The notes: generated by a model from the sequence alone, not told the origin. A stretch of 64,000 nt of DNA from Kineosporia rhizophila (GCF_021277265.1 NZ_JAJSOH010000016.1:1-64000), one strand, 5' to 3'. Counted from the first letter of the stretch, positions 1 through 7,818 are shown. Program-made: numbers and translations.

Positions 1-124
1 CCGGCTCAAGCAGTTCCGTGGCCTGGCCACCCGTTTCGCCAAGCGAGCGACCTACCACCGCGCCGAGATCGTCCTCGCCTGCATCGTTCTTCATCTCCGA
101 TGAAGATCCGCAGGACACGCCCTA
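1..124 (+). mobile_element. Right end of an IS5-type insertion sequence (cut by window edge)
   Basis: The window opens inside the last codons of a transposase. About 20 bases of non-coding sequence follow its stop codon before the next gene begins, which is the usual layout of an IS end. The terminal inverted repeat would lie at about 104-124, but its mate is outside the window, so the boundary is inferred. The end lies next to a small gene on the opposite strand. Confidence 0.6.
2..103 (+). CDS. IS5-family transposase, C-terminal 33 residues (partial)
   Basis: The open frame enters from the left edge and ends at the TGA at 101-103. The visible tail begins RLKQFRGLATRFAKRATYH and ends VLACIVLHLR. 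This is the typical C-terminus of IS5/IS1182-like DDE transposases, where the R-x-K-x-x-R-G-[LI]-A-T-R-[FY]-x-K block precedes a hydrophobic helix. The rest of the catalytic domain is outside the window, so activity cannot be judged. Confidence 0.75.
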   Translation, partial: RLKQFRGLATRFAKRATYHRAEIVLACIVLHLR

Positions 125-403
125 GGGCGAGGCCGTGACACCCAACCGCAACTGGCCGTAGGCGCCTCTGTTGAAGACCGTCAGTGAGAGAAGGGTCCCG
201 ACCGGCGGGAAGTCATCCAGCCCCCCAGGCGTGCTCATCCCCAGGGCCGGGACGTTGACGTGCCCGAAATCGCCGACGTCGAGCAAATAGACGCCGACTC
301 CGAACTGGTGGGCGCAGACGACGCCTCGTGTCACGGAATGCTCCGGCACCGAGGACAGGGGCGGGCGGGGCGGCTGATTGTGCATGCATCGCGCATCGGG
401 CAC
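122..403 (-). CDS. Small protein with an S1-like fold (hypothetical)
   Basis: This encodes 93 residues from ATG at 403, or 87 from an internal ATG. From residue 25 the pattern is TRGVVCAHQFGVGVYLLDVG, then GHVNVPALGM, ending in a beta-rich tail SLTVFNRGAYGQLRL. Short beta strands with an early G-V-V and a G-H-V-N segment resemble S1/OB-fold RNA-binding modules, as in small actinobacterial proteins of unknown role. The stop lies right at the IS boundary, so the 3' end could have been altered by the insertion. No function is assigned. Confidence 0.5.
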   Translation of the reverse strand: MPDARCMHNQPPRPPLSSVPEHSVTRGVVCAHQFGVGVYLLDVGDFGHVNVPALGMSTPGGLDDFPPVGTLLSLTVFNRGAYGQLRLGVTASP

Positions 404-448
404 CTGGATCTCCTCACTCGTGCAGCAGTCGCCTCGAGCGTGCTTCGT

Positions 449-1642
449 TCAACCGGAGAAGGCCGATCCCAGGAGCCGGGCACGAAGGGCTTCAGACTCA
501 GCGACCACGGCCAGGTGCTCGCGAGCCGGCCGACGCAGCCCTCCCACGACCTCCGCCCAGACCTGGTCCGGCAGGGACAGGACCTGCTCGCTATCCAGAC
601 AAGCGATCAGTGCACTGAATTCGCGCTCCGCGTCGAGAAACGCACACAGGCCCAGCGCGGCTCCCACCTGCCGCTCGGTTCTCAGGAGGGGCAGACGCCG
701 GAGAATCGCAGTCCGTTGTGCCCCGGTGGTGCGACGGCTCCCCAGGTCGTTGTGCAGGGAACGCAGCGTCTCCTCGACGAGTCCCGCTGCCGGTTGAAGA
801 TCGTTGATGTCTTTCGCCAGTCCGGTCAGCGCCCTGGACGTGTTCTCCGCACGCACCAGGAACAGCAGGACGTCCACCCGGCCCTGCTCGACCGCGGCCG
901 CACGTATCCGGGCGAGCACGTTCTCGGCCAGATCTTTCAGGGCTGTCCCGGCGCCGGAACGCCGCGTCAGACGTTGGACGACGTCGGTCTCGGGCCAGGG
1001 CAGCACGCCCACTGCAGCCAACGCCACCCGCGTCAGATCCGTCACCTGAGGGTCCTCCAGCGCCCGATCACGCAGAAGATCGCGTTGCTGAGGTGTGACT
1101 CCGACGGCGGCCCGTTCCAGGACCTGCGGCCACCGGCCTCCCCTGAAGAAGGCGTCCGGATCGACCGGGACCGGCGAGTCCGACCACGCGAACTGCTCGG
1201 CCCCACCCTCCGGGTCGTAGACGATGTGCGGATCCTGACGCAGCCCCGGTTCCGCCCTCTTGACGGCCTTGTTGGCATCGCTCTTGGACACGTTGAGCTC
1301 GATCAGGCGCGCGACGATCGTCTGGGTGGTCATGACGACTGCCTCCTCCCGGAGAAGCTGTCGCACGACGTCGTCGGCGGACTTCGTCAACTGCCGGCCG
1401 ACCGCCGCCCCGTCGGCGAAGACCTGGGCCGCAAGGCTGCCATCGGGCGCCCACCTCACCCCGGACGGACGCCGCGGCACCTCGACCGGCTGCTCCCCCG
1501 TCCACGTGACCACGTATCCAGCGCCTTGTGGCTGAGCCCGTCCGATCTCTTCGATCCCGTTGCGCCGACGAACCCATACCTCAGAAGCTGCCACACCCAC
1601 ACAGTAGCCCTCGGCCTGGTCCGTATCTGACACCGTGGGCAC
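449..1642 (-). CDS. Large protein of unknown family
   Basis: I do not recognise this protein (about 397 residues). Likely starts are GTG at 1642 or GTG at 1633; the frame stays open further upstream, but that part reads like noise. The first 80 residues are beta-rich and tryptophan-containing (GYCVGVAASEVWVRRRNG, then YVVTWTGEQPVEVPRRPSG). At about 100-145 comes a helical segment with LIELNVSKSDANKAVKRAEPGL that resembles a small winged-helix module. The C-terminal 200 residues are almost wholly helical with many Leu, Ala and Arg, as in repeat or adaptor proteins. There are no membrane segments or catalytic motifs. It reads toward the IS end, so a downstream partner gene may have been lost. 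Confidence 0.65.
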   Translation of the reverse strand: MPTVSDTDQAEGYCVGVAASEVWVRRRNGIEEIGRAQPQGAGYVVTWTGEQPVEVPRRPSGVRWAPDGSLAAQVFADGAAVGRQLTKSADDVVRQLLREEAVVMTTQTIVARLIELNVSKSDANKAVKRAEPGLRQDPHIVYDPEGGAEQFAWSDSPVPVDPDAFFRGGRWPQVLERAAVGVTPQQRDLLRDRALEDPQVTDLTRVALAAVGVLPWPETDVVQRLTRRSGAGTALKDLAENVLARIRAAAVEQGRVDVLLFLVRAENTSRALTGLAKDINDLQPAAGLVEETLRSLHNDLGSRRTTGAQRTAILRRLPLLRTERQVGAALGLCAFLDAEREFSALIACLDSEQVLSLPDQVWAEVVGGLRRPAREHLAVVAESEALRARLLGSAFSG

Positions 1643-1700
1643 CTGGTCGGCAAAGGACAAAGCGCAGCAAACTTTTGGCCGGAGAACTGCGTGTGCGCAC

Positions 1701-2594
1701 TCAGGAACGGGCGACGTCTGAGCTGTTCTCAACATCCTCGGCCGCGGTCCTGGCCCAGGACGCCAGCAGGTCCAGCCGATCGGCAGACGCCGAGCCGGGC
1801 TCGGCGGTGTAGACCAGCATGACCAGGCCGGGCTCGTCGGTCAGGGCCAGTTCCTGGAACGCCAGTGTGACCTCACCGACGACCGGGTGATTGAACCGCT
1901 TCGTCCCCGCACCGTGGGTACGCACGTCATGAGCCCCCCATAAACGTCGGAAAAGCTCGCTTCGCGTGGACAATTCGCCCACCAGGTCCTGGATCGACCG
2001 GTCATGGGGGTCGCGCCCGGCCTCTGCGCGGATGATCGCGACGCACATGTCGGCGAACAGTTCCCAGTCGGGGTAGAAGTCACGTGAGGCCGGGTCGAGG
2101 AATTGAAAGCGGGCCAGGTTCACCGGCCGGCCACCATCACCGATCGCCGGCGCGTAGAACGCCCGCCCGAGCGCGTTCATCGCCACGACGTCCTGGTGGG
2201 CGTTGCGCACGATGGCCGGGCCTCCGGTGATCGCCTCGAGCATCCACTGCATGGCCGGCCGCGAATCGACGGGTTTGTTCGGGCGGCGGCGGGGCCGTCG
2301 GGCGGCGGGGATGCCGTCGGCGGCCCGGGCCAGGTCGAGCAGGTGCGCGTGCTCCGTCCTGTCGAGCTTCAGGGCCTGGGACAGGGCATCCAGCACAGAT
2401 GCGGACGCACCAGCGATGTCGCCGCGCTCGATCCGCGAGTAGTACTCGACGCTGATCCCGGCCAGGACGGCGACCTCGGCGCGGCGCAGCCCGGCCACGC
2501 GCCGGTTCACCCCGGTGGGAAGACCTGCATCCTTCGGGGTGAGCTTGGCGCGGCGCGACATCAGGAAGTCACGCACCTCCGACCGGTTGTCCAT
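1701..2594 (-). CDS. XRE-type regulator with MmyB-like ligand-binding domain
   Basis: This encodes 297 residues from ATG at 2594. The N-terminal helix-turn-helix (about 28-70) contains RRVAGLRRAEVAVLAGISVE followed by YYSRIERGD, the signature of actinobacterial XRE regulators. The remainder (about 105-280), with WMLEAITGGPAIVRNAHQDVVAMNALGRAFY and a late FNHPVVGEVTLAFQ block, is the MmyB-like domain thought to bind a small hydrophobic ligand. It is transcribed divergently from the zinc alcohol dehydrogenase across a 183-bp gap, the usual position of a local repressor. The reading frame extends further upstream, but the family N-terminus fixes the start here. Confidence 0.9.
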   Translation of the reverse strand: MDNRSEVRDFLMSRRAKLTPKDAGLPTGVNRRVAGLRRAEVAVLAGISVEYYSRIERGDIAGASASVLDALSQALKLDRTEHAHLLDLARAADGIPAARRPRRRPNKPVDSRPAMQWMLEAITGGPAIVRNAHQDVVAMNALGRAFYAPAIGDGGRPVNLARFQFLDPASRDFYPDWELFADMCVAIIRAEAGRDPHDRSIQDLVGELSTRSELFRRLWGAHDVRTHGAGTKRFNHPVVGEVTLAFQELALTDEPGLVMLVYTAEPGSASADRLDLLASWARTAAEDVENSSDVARS

Positions 2595-2777
2595 ACGCTC
2601 GAGGCTAGGCCCACCAGCAGCCGCGTGGGGTTCCCTGCCAGTACGTCCTTCGACAGTGACTCCCACCGGACTGCCGAGAAGTGTTGTCTGTAACCGCGGA
2701 CGCCGTTGTCGGCACTCCCCTGTCCAAACCGTGCAAATCCGCTCCTTTGCCCACCCAGCAAGCCTCTTTGGAGAACC

Positions 2778-3821
2778 ATGCTGAACGTCAACGCCATCGC
2801 CGCGCCCTCCGCGACCGGCGACCTGGTCCGCACCACGATCCAGCGCCGCGACGTCGGCCCGAAGGACGTGCTGATCCAGATCCGCTACGCCGGGATCTGT
2901 CACTCCGACATCCACACCGTCCGGGGCGAATGGGGTCCGATCGCCTACCCGCAGGTCGTCGGGCACGAAATCGTCGGCGTCGTCACCGAAGTCGGCACCG
3001 ACGTCTCCAAGCACGCTGTCGGGGACCGGGTCGGCGTCGGCTGCATGGTCAACTCCTGCCGCGAGTGCGAGAACTGCAAGGCCGGCATGGAGAACTACTG
3101 CCTCAAGGGCAACACCCAGACCTACACCTCCCTCGACCGCGACGGCACCATCACCCAGGGCGGGTACAGCACCCACGTCGTGGTGGACGAGGACTTCGTC
3201 CTCAAGGTCCCCGAGGCCATCCCCTACGAGGCGGCCGCTCCCCTGCTGTGCGCCGGGATCACCACCTACTCGCCGCTGGCCCACTGGAACGCCGGCCCCG
3301 GCAAGAAGGTCGCCGTCGTGGGCATGGGTGGCCTCGGCCACCTGGCCGTCAAGATCGCCGTGGCCAAGGGCGCTGAGGTGACGGTGCTTTCGCGTGGATT
3401 GTCCAAGAAGGAGGACGGCCTGCGCCACGGAGCCAAGGACTACCGCTCCACCAGCGAGGAGGCCACCTTCACCGACCTGGCCAACACGTTCGACCTGATC
3501 ATCAACACGGTCAGCGCCCCGGTCGACCTGAACGCCTACCTGCGCCTGCTGCGCCTGGACGGCACCCTGGTCAGCGTCGGCGCCCCGCCCGAGCCGCTCC
3601 CGGTGGGCGTGTTCACGCTGTTCGGCAATCGCCGCTCGTTCGCCGGCTCCAGCATCGGCAGCATCGCCGAGACCCAGGAGATGCTCGACTTCTGCGCAGC
3701 GAACGGGATCGCCCCGGAGATCGAGGTCGTCGACGCCTCCCAGGTCAACGACGCCTACAAGCGCGTCCTTTCCTCGGACGTGCGCTACCGGTTCGTCATC
3801 GACATCGACACCCTGCGCTGA
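2778..3821 (+). CDS. NAD(P)-dependent zinc alcohol dehydrogenase
   Basis: This encodes 347 residues from ATG at 2778, with GGAG eight bases upstream. It is a medium-chain dehydrogenase of the cinnamyl-alcohol/YahK-AdhC type, converting aldehydes and alcohols with NAD(P)H. Visible residues: catalytic zinc ligands C41 (GICHSD) and H63-E64 (GHE); the four-cysteine structural zinc site at C94, C97, C100 and C108; and the nucleotide-binding loop VVGMGGLGH in the second half. Divergent from the XRE regulator, it is probably induced by an aldehyde or other electrophile that the regulator senses. Its last 26 bases overlap the tail of the broken hxlR gene on the other strand. Confidence 0.93.
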   Translation: MLNVNAIAAPSATGDLVRTTIQRRDVGPKDVLIQIRYAGICHSDIHTVRGEWGPIAYPQVVGHEIVGVVTEVGTDVSKHAVGDRVGVGCMVNSCRECENCKAGMENYCLKGNTQTYTSLDRDGTITQGGYSTHVVVDEDFVLKVPEAIPYEAAAPLLCAGITTYSPLAHWNAGPGKKVAVVGMGGLGHLAVKIAVAKGAEVTVLSRGLSKKEDGLRHGAKDYRSTSEEATFTDLANTFDLIINTVSAPVDLNAYLRLLRLDGTLVSVGAPPEPLPVGVFTLFGNRRSFAGSSIGSIAETQEMLDFCAANGIAPEIEVVDASQVNDAYKRVLSSDVRYRFVIDIDTLR

Positions 3822-4047
3822 TCCGGCCCCGACGGGCCTCGACGACTTCCTCGACGTGCTGCACCGACCACTCGGTAAGGGCCTTGAGCGGACCCCGGCG
3901 GGTCTGGCCGAGCGGCGTCAGCTCGTACTCCACCCGGATCGGGGCCTTCGGGTACACCGTGCGCACCAGCAGCCCGTCGCGCTCGAGGGTGCGCAGCGTC
4001 TGGGTGGACATCTTCTCGCTGATCCCCTCGAGCTCCTGCCGCAACTG
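3796..4047 (-). pseudogene. HxlR-family regulator, 5' part deleted
   Basis: The reading frame carries the second half of an HxlR winged helix: QLRQELEGISEKMSTQTLR, then TLERDGLLVRTVYPKAPIRVEYELTPLG and a final amphipathic helix. That is about 80 residues of a family that is usually 110-130 long. The first helices and the start codon are missing. Upstream of 4047 the sequence switches abruptly to the coding 3' end of another gene on the opposite strand. HxlR genes are commonly divergent from an NAD(P)-binding oxidoreductase, which is what the other fragment is, so one deletion probably removed both promoters and both N-termini. Confidence 0.8.
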
Positions 4048-4142
4048 CCGACGAGCAGTACACGAACTCCGGCGACCTGCGGCGCCTGATCGGAGGGCCC
4101 ACCGCGACCCCGGCCGAGACGATCGCCGTCGCACTCCGCTGA
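4048..4142 (+). pseudogene. C-terminal end of an NAD(P)-binding (SDR/QorB-like) oxidoreductase
   Basis: The open frame on the plus strand reads DEQYTNSGDLRRLIGGPTAT, then PAETIAVALR and a TGA at 4140-4142. This is the characteristic C-terminus of atypical SDR/NmrA-like quinone oxidoreductases (the DL-x-RLIGRPTTP motif). The whole Rossmann domain is missing. It abuts the truncated hxlR gene tail to tail at about 4047, so it is best read as a deletion scar of a divergent gene pair. Confidence 0.75.
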
Positions 4143-4163
4143 TCAGGGTCAGGACTCACCGGT

Positions 4164-4213
4164 CCGCAACCTGGACTCATCCGCAACCTGGACTCAGCCG
4201 CAACCTGGACTCA
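4164..4213. repeat. Three 16-bp tandem repeats
   Basis: CCGCAACCTGGACTCA occurs three times at 4164-4179, 4181-4196 and 4198-4213, exactly identical, each separated by one base (17-bp period). The third copy includes the stop codon of the acetyltransferase gene on the minus strand. It lies just after the deletion scar. Confidence 0.95.
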
Positions 4214-5044
4214 GCCGGTCGTCCTGCCCTCGAGCATCAGGCGCGTCTCGGTCACCCGGAACCCGGCCCGGTCGAACGCAGCGGCCATCGGAACATTAAT
4301 GACGTCGGTGGTGGCGGTAACGCGCTCGGCTCCGGCGTCCGCGTGGAGGCGGATGACCGGTTCCCCGTCCGGTGCAGTGGCGACGCGCCACCAGGCCCGC
4401 TCGCCGGGGCAGTTGAGGTAGAAGTTGTAGTCGTCGCGGGCCTGGGCTGCCGGGTCCATCACCACCAGCGCCCTGCGGGTGGTGACATCGAGTGTGCCAA
4501 CCGCAGCCTGTTCGAAGAGAGCGAGGAACTCCTGCTCGTCGCCAGCACGAAAGCGCAGACGCTGCGAGGAAGTTGGGTGCTGGTCGCCGGGGATCCACTC
4601 ATACTGAAGCCGTTCCGTCTGCTCGCTCAGACCGGCGAGGGCCGCAGCTGCGACGCGCCAGGACACCGCGTCGACGGCGGCCGGGTCGCGGCGCCAGTGC
4701 GTGGGCAGGGTGAGCTGGTACTCAGGGGGATGTCTCACAGCGGTAAAGCCGGCGTGAGCCTGCTGCAGGAGGTGCCCAGCGACGGCGGCACGGTCGTCGA
4801 CACGCTCCAGCAGGTGCAGGCAGTCCAGCGCCAACGGGGTGACGCTGTCGGACCGGCCCCACCACAGGGCGCGGCCGACCACGACGCCCTCGTCGTCCAG
4901 GACCAGCCAACTCCACGGCAGGCGCATCTGCCCGGCCGCCAGTTCCTCACGGAGCCGGTCCGGGCCGATGCCGCCGATCACCGGGTCGACCGGAAAGGCG
5001 AGCAGAGTCTCGAGATCGCGCGCGGTGGCGGGGCGAAAGTGCAC
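4211..5044 (-). CDS. GNAT-family N-acetyltransferase-like protein
   Basis: This encodes 277 residues from ATG at 5044 (MHFRPATARDLETLLAFPVD). The opening FRPATARDLETL is the first strand/helix of GNAT domains, followed by a WSWLVLDDEGVVVGRALWW strand pair. The C-terminus (VTATTDVINVPMAAAFDRAGFRVTETRLML) matches the end of a GNAT fold, where N-x-P-M-x-x-A-x-x-x-x-GF leads into the final strand. The middle looks like a second, diverged half. The acyl acceptor is unknown. Its 3' end lies in the 16-bp tandem repeat. Confidence 0.75.
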   Translation of the reverse strand: MHFRPATARDLETLLAFPVDPVIGGIGPDRLREELAAGQMRLPWSWLVLDDEGVVVGRALWWGRSDSVTPLALDCLHLLERVDDRAAVAGHLLQQAHAGFTAVRHPPEYQLTLPTHWRRDPAAVDAVSWRVAAAALAGLSEQTERLQYEWIPGDQHPTSSQRLRFRAGDEQEFLALFEQAAVGTLDVTTRRALVVMDPAAQARDDYNFYLNCPGERAWWRVATAPDGEPVIRLHADAGAERVTATTDVINVPMAAAFDRAGFRVTETRLMLEGRTTG

Positions 5045-5092
5045 GAGACCCTGCTTAGCCGTCGGTGGCCAGAAGCAGCAAGCGAGTATCGA

Positions 5093-5482
5093 TCACGCTG
5101 AGCGGGGACCTGACGGAACGCTCCGCACGAGAAAGGCGCCCTTGGCCCGGGAAGGGTCCACCACTCGTCCGTTCTGGACGATCTCGACCTGCCCGGCGGC
5201 CACCAGCCGCCGGGCAGCAGCCCGGGCCGCCTCCCGGTACTGCTGCTCGTCCCCGAGCCCGAGCGAGCGCAGCGCCTCGCTCGGGTCCACGCCCGCTCCT
5301 CGGGCCCGGTGACGTACGAGTTCCAGGATGCTCCCCTCGAGTCTCCGCCCCACGTCGCCGACCCTGGTGCGACGGCATGCCTGCGAGCAGTAGCGGATCT
5401 CGTCCCAGTTCGCGGCCCACTTCTTGCGCCACGCGATGGTGCGCCCGCACGACGCGCAGACCTTGGTGGGGGAAGAACCCAT
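5093..5482 (-). CDS. DUF2256/DUF3253 two-domain protein
   Basis: This encodes 129 residues from ATG at 5482. Residues 6-45 (KVCASCGRTIAWRKKWAANW, then IRYCSQACRRTR) form the DUF2256 zinc-ribbon-like module with C-x2-C and C-x3-C pairs. Residues 50-125 (LEGSILELVRHRARGAGVDPSEALRSLG ... AAARRLVAAGQVEIVQNGRVVDP) match DUF3253, a winged-helix-like domain. The fusion is common in actinobacteria, where its role is unknown. It lies 14 bases beyond the 3' end of the OYE gene on the same strand and may be co-transcribed with it. Confidence 0.85.
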   Translation of the reverse strand: MGSSPTKVCASCGRTIAWRKKWAANWDEIRYCSQACRRTRVGDVGRRLEGSILELVRHRARGAGVDPSEALRSLGLGDEQQYREAARAAARRLVAAGQVEIVQNGRVVDPSRAKGAFLVRSVPSGPRSA

Positions 5483-5496
5483 GGCAGACCTTTCGC

Positions 5497-6603
5497 TCAG
5501 GCCGCGCCCTGCTCCAGCGTGGGGTAGTCGGTGTATCCGTGGGCGCCACCAACATAGAAGGTGCTCGGGTCGGGGGCGTTCTCGGTGGCGCCCTCGTGCC
5601 AGCGGGCCACCAGGTCCGGGTTGGCGATCACGGCGCGGCCGACTGCGACGGCGTCGGCGTGGCCGTTGCGGACCAGGTCGATGGCCTCGGAGCGGGTGGT
5701 GTTGACCGAGAAGCCCGAGTTCAGGATGACCGGCGCCTGGACGGTCTTGCGGAACTGCTGCACCAGCGTCCCGGACGGCTCGACGTGCAGGATGTCCACG
5801 AACGCCAGGCCCAGCGGCGCCAGCCCTTCGGCCAGCGCGGTGTAGGTAGCAGCCAGATCCTCCTGGTCGTCCTCCACCACGCCCTGGATGTTGTGCTCGG
5901 GCGAGATGCGCAGGCCCGTGCGCTCGGCCCCGATGGCCTCGGCGACCGCAGTCAGGATCTCGATCGCCAGGCGGGCCCGGTTGGCCGGGGAGCCCCCGTA
6001 CTCGTCCGTGCGCTGGTTGGAGGCTTTGCCCAGGAACTGGTGCACGAGGTAGCCGTTGGCCGCGTGGATCTCCACGCCGTCCAGGCCCGCCTCGACAGCA
6101 TTGCGCGCAGCCGTCACGAAACCCTCGATTATGGACGGGATCTCGCCTCCAGTCAGCGCTTCGGGCACCGGCAGGGCGGCCTTGCCGCCGTCTGCCGTCC
6201 GGATCTCGCCGGGAGCAGCCAGGGCGCTGGGGGCAACCGTGCGCCCGGTGCCGGTGATCGAGGGGTGCGAGATGCGGCCTCCGTGCATGATCTGCGCGAC
6301 GATCCGGCCGCCGGCCTCGTGCACCGCGTCGGCGACCCGGTGCCAGCCGGCGATCTGCTCGGGGGTCTGCAGGCCGGGCTGCCCCATCCAGGTGCGCCCC
6401 TCGATGATCGGCCAGGTTCCCTCGGTGACGATCAGGCCGAGGGACGCGCGCTGACGGTAGTACTCGACGTGCAGGTCGGTGGGCACCCCGTCGGGCTCGG
6501 TGCGGGTGCGCGTCAGGGGCGCCATGACCAGGCGGTTCGACAACTGCAGGGCGCCCAGGGTGAGAGGGGTGAACAGCTTCTCGGGGCGGGGCTGGGGCGT
6601 CAC
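5497..6603 (-). CDS. Old yellow enzyme family alkene reductase (NemA-like)
   Basis: This encodes 368 residues from GTG at 6603, the start that fits the family opening (KLFTPLTLGALQLSNRLVMAPLTR). It is a flavoprotein that reduces activated C=C bonds and electrophilic nitro compounds with NAD(P)H. Visible signatures: APLTRTRTEPDGVPTDLHVEYY at the FMN pocket, QIMHGGRISHP, the substrate-binding GVEIHAANGYLVHQF with NQRTDEYGGS, and the phosphate-binding NSGF ... AVAVGRAVIANPDLV near the end. It is divergent from a TetR gene, and a perfect palindrome lies between them, so repression by that regulator is likely. Confidence 0.93.
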   Translation of the reverse strand: MTPQPRPEKLFTPLTLGALQLSNRLVMAPLTRTRTEPDGVPTDLHVEYYRQRASLGLIVTEGTWPIIEGRTWMGQPGLQTPEQIAGWHRVADAVHEAGGRIVAQIMHGGRISHPSITGTGRTVAPSALAAPGEIRTADGGKAALPVPEALTGGEIPSIIEGFVTAARNAVEAGLDGVEIHAANGYLVHQFLGKASNQRTDEYGGSPANRARLAIEILTAVAEAIGAERTGLRISPEHNIQGVVEDDQEDLAATYTALAEGLAPLGLAFVDILHVEPSGTLVQQFRKTVQAPVILNSGFSVNTTRSEAIDLVRNGHADAVAVGRAVIANPDLVARWHEGATENAPDPSTFYVGGAHGYTDYPTLEQGAA

Positions 6604-6676
6604 GTGGGTTCCTCGATCTTGCTTCCGGGCACGCCGGTGGTGGCATGCGGTCAACGACTGGGACGCTAGCCCGAGT

Positions 6677-6691
6677 TGGTACTGAGTACCA
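6677..6691. promoter_or_regulatory. Palindromic operator between OYE and TetR genes
   Basis: TGGTACTGAGTACCA is a perfect inverted repeat with 7-bp arms around one central base. It lies 27 bases before the TetR start and 74 bases before the OYE start. Size and symmetry fit a TetR dimer site that would control both divergent genes. Confidence 0.85.
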
Positions 6692-6717
6692 GTCGGGGAC
6701 GCAGTAGACTCCATCAC

Positions 6718-7338
6718 GTGACTGATGTGCCGCAAAGGCCCCAGATCCGACCCGGTCCCGGCTCACTGCGCGAGCGGACCCGGCAGGCGATGCGCGCCGA
6801 AGTGAGCGGCATCGCGACCCGGCTGTTCGCCGAGCAGGGCTGCACCAACACCACGGTGGAGCAGATCGCCGCCGAAGCGGGGCTGTCCCGCACCACGTTC
6901 TTCCGCTACTTCGGCACCAAGGAAGACGTGGTCCTGATCTGGATCGAGGAGCTGGGCCCCGAGCTGGCCGAGGCCCTCGCCGCGCGACCCGGCACCGAAT
7001 CCCCCTGGCAGGCCCTGCGCCGCACGTTCGACATCCTCCTGGAGCTCAACGGCGCCACGCTGGAGCAGGCCATGGAGTTCGAGCGGATGCTCGAGGCGAA
7101 TCCCACGATGCGCGCGCGACGGCGGGAGAAGCAGCACCGCTGGGAAGAACTCCTGCGCCCCCTGATCGCCGCCCGGCTGCCCCAGGACGGGCCGGCCGAG
7201 CAGGACCCCCGCCCCCGCGCCCTGGCGGCCTCGGCGGTCGAGTGCTGGAACGCAGCCCTGGACACCTGGCGCGTCTGCGGCGGGGCGGTGCCCCGGGAAG
7301 TGCTGCTCGACCGCGCCATGGACGCGGTCGGCCGGTAA
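6718..7338 (+). CDS. TetR-family regulator of the OYE gene
   Basis: This encodes 206 residues from GTG at 6718. The N-terminal DNA-binding domain (about 15-65) contains IATRLFAEQGCTNTTVEQIA and AEAGLSRTTFFRYFGTKEDV, a textbook TetR helix-turn-helix. The C-terminal helices (LEQAMEFERMLEANPTMRARRREK) resemble the MftR/TetR_C_17 type of ligand domain. The GTG lies shortly after the palindrome at 6677-6691, so the gene is probably autoregulated together with the divergent OYE gene. It ends three bases before the convergent marR gene. Confidence 0.9.
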   Translation: MTDVPQRPQIRPGPGSLRERTRQAMRAEVSGIATRLFAEQGCTNTTVEQIAAEAGLSRTTFFRYFGTKEDVVLIWIEELGPELAEALAARPGTESPWQALRRTFDILLELNGATLEQAMEFERMLEANPTMRARRREKQHRWEELLRPLIAARLPQDGPAEQDPRPRALAASAVECWNAALDTWRVCGGAVPREVLLDRAMDAVGR

Positions 7339-7341
7339 CCC

Positions 7342-7788
7342 TCAGCCGACGGGCAGGCCGACCTGGTCGTCTTCGAGCCTGCGGCGCAGGGCGGAGACGG
7401 CAGCGGCCACCACGGCCAGCTGCTCGGCGTCGAGGTCCAGCAGCTCAGCGAGCCGCTCCTCGACCGTGCCGCGGGCCGTCTCCAGGACCTCGCGCCCGGC
7501 CTCGGTCAGCTCCAGCAGCGAGGAACGCCGGTCGGCGGGGTTGGGCACCCGCTGCACCCAGCCCAGGTTCTGCAGCCGGTCGATGCCCTTGCTGGTGGCC
7601 CCGATCCCGATGGCGAAGCTGACGGCGAGGTCCCCGACCCGCGAGCCGGGATGCTCGTTCAGGTGGCTGAGGAACTCGAACTGGCCCATCGAGATGCCGT
7701 GCCGGGCGCGGACCTCCTCGGCCAGGGCGTTGTAGAGCCGGGTCTCCAGGCGCACCAGATCGTCGAAGAAGTCCCAACTAGATGCCAT
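7342..7788 (-). CDS. MarR-family regulator
   Basis: This encodes 148 residues from ATG at 7788 (MASSWDFFDDLVRLETRLYN). It has the winged helix of MarR proteins: GISMGQFEFLSHLNEHPGSR, VGDLAVSFAIGIGATSKGIDRL, and the wing WVQRVPNPADRRSSLLELTEAGREVL. The D-x-R-S motif of the wing is intact. It is divergent from the HSL-family esterase across 71 bp that holds a TACT-AGTA inverted repeat, so it probably represses that gene and itself. Confidence 0.92.
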   Translation of the reverse strand: MASSWDFFDDLVRLETRLYNALAEEVRARHGISMGQFEFLSHLNEHPGSRVGDLAVSFAIGIGATSKGIDRLQNLGWVQRVPNPADRRSSLLELTEAGREVLETARGTVEERLAELLDLDAEQLAVVAAAVSALRRRLEDDQVGLPVG

Positions 7789-7799
7789 GGCATGTACAT

Positions 7800-7814
7800 T
7801 ACTCGAGACAAGTA
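7800..7814. promoter_or_regulatory. Probable MarR operator
   Basis: TACTCGAGACAAGTA is an imperfect inverted repeat with TACT/AGTA ends. It lies 12 bases upstream of the marR start and 46 bases upstream of the esterase start. Length and spacing suit a MarR dimer. Confidence 0.6.
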
Positions 7815-7818
7815 GATG

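Noticed and set aside
260..1630. 456-codon open frame on the plus strand
   Set aside because: It is antisense to the gene at 449-1642, has low-complexity Arg/Pro/Gln content typical of shadow frames in GC-rich DNA, and shows no family pattern.
2595..3428. N-terminal extension of the XRE regulator frame
   Set aside because: It runs antisense through the alcohol dehydrogenase gene and has repetitive Gly/Asp/Val content. The regulator family starts at MDNRSEV.
5093..6766. 557-codon frame on the minus strand
   Set aside because: Only its last 129 codons (DUF2256/DUF3253) are real. The rest is out-of-frame reading of the OYE gene.
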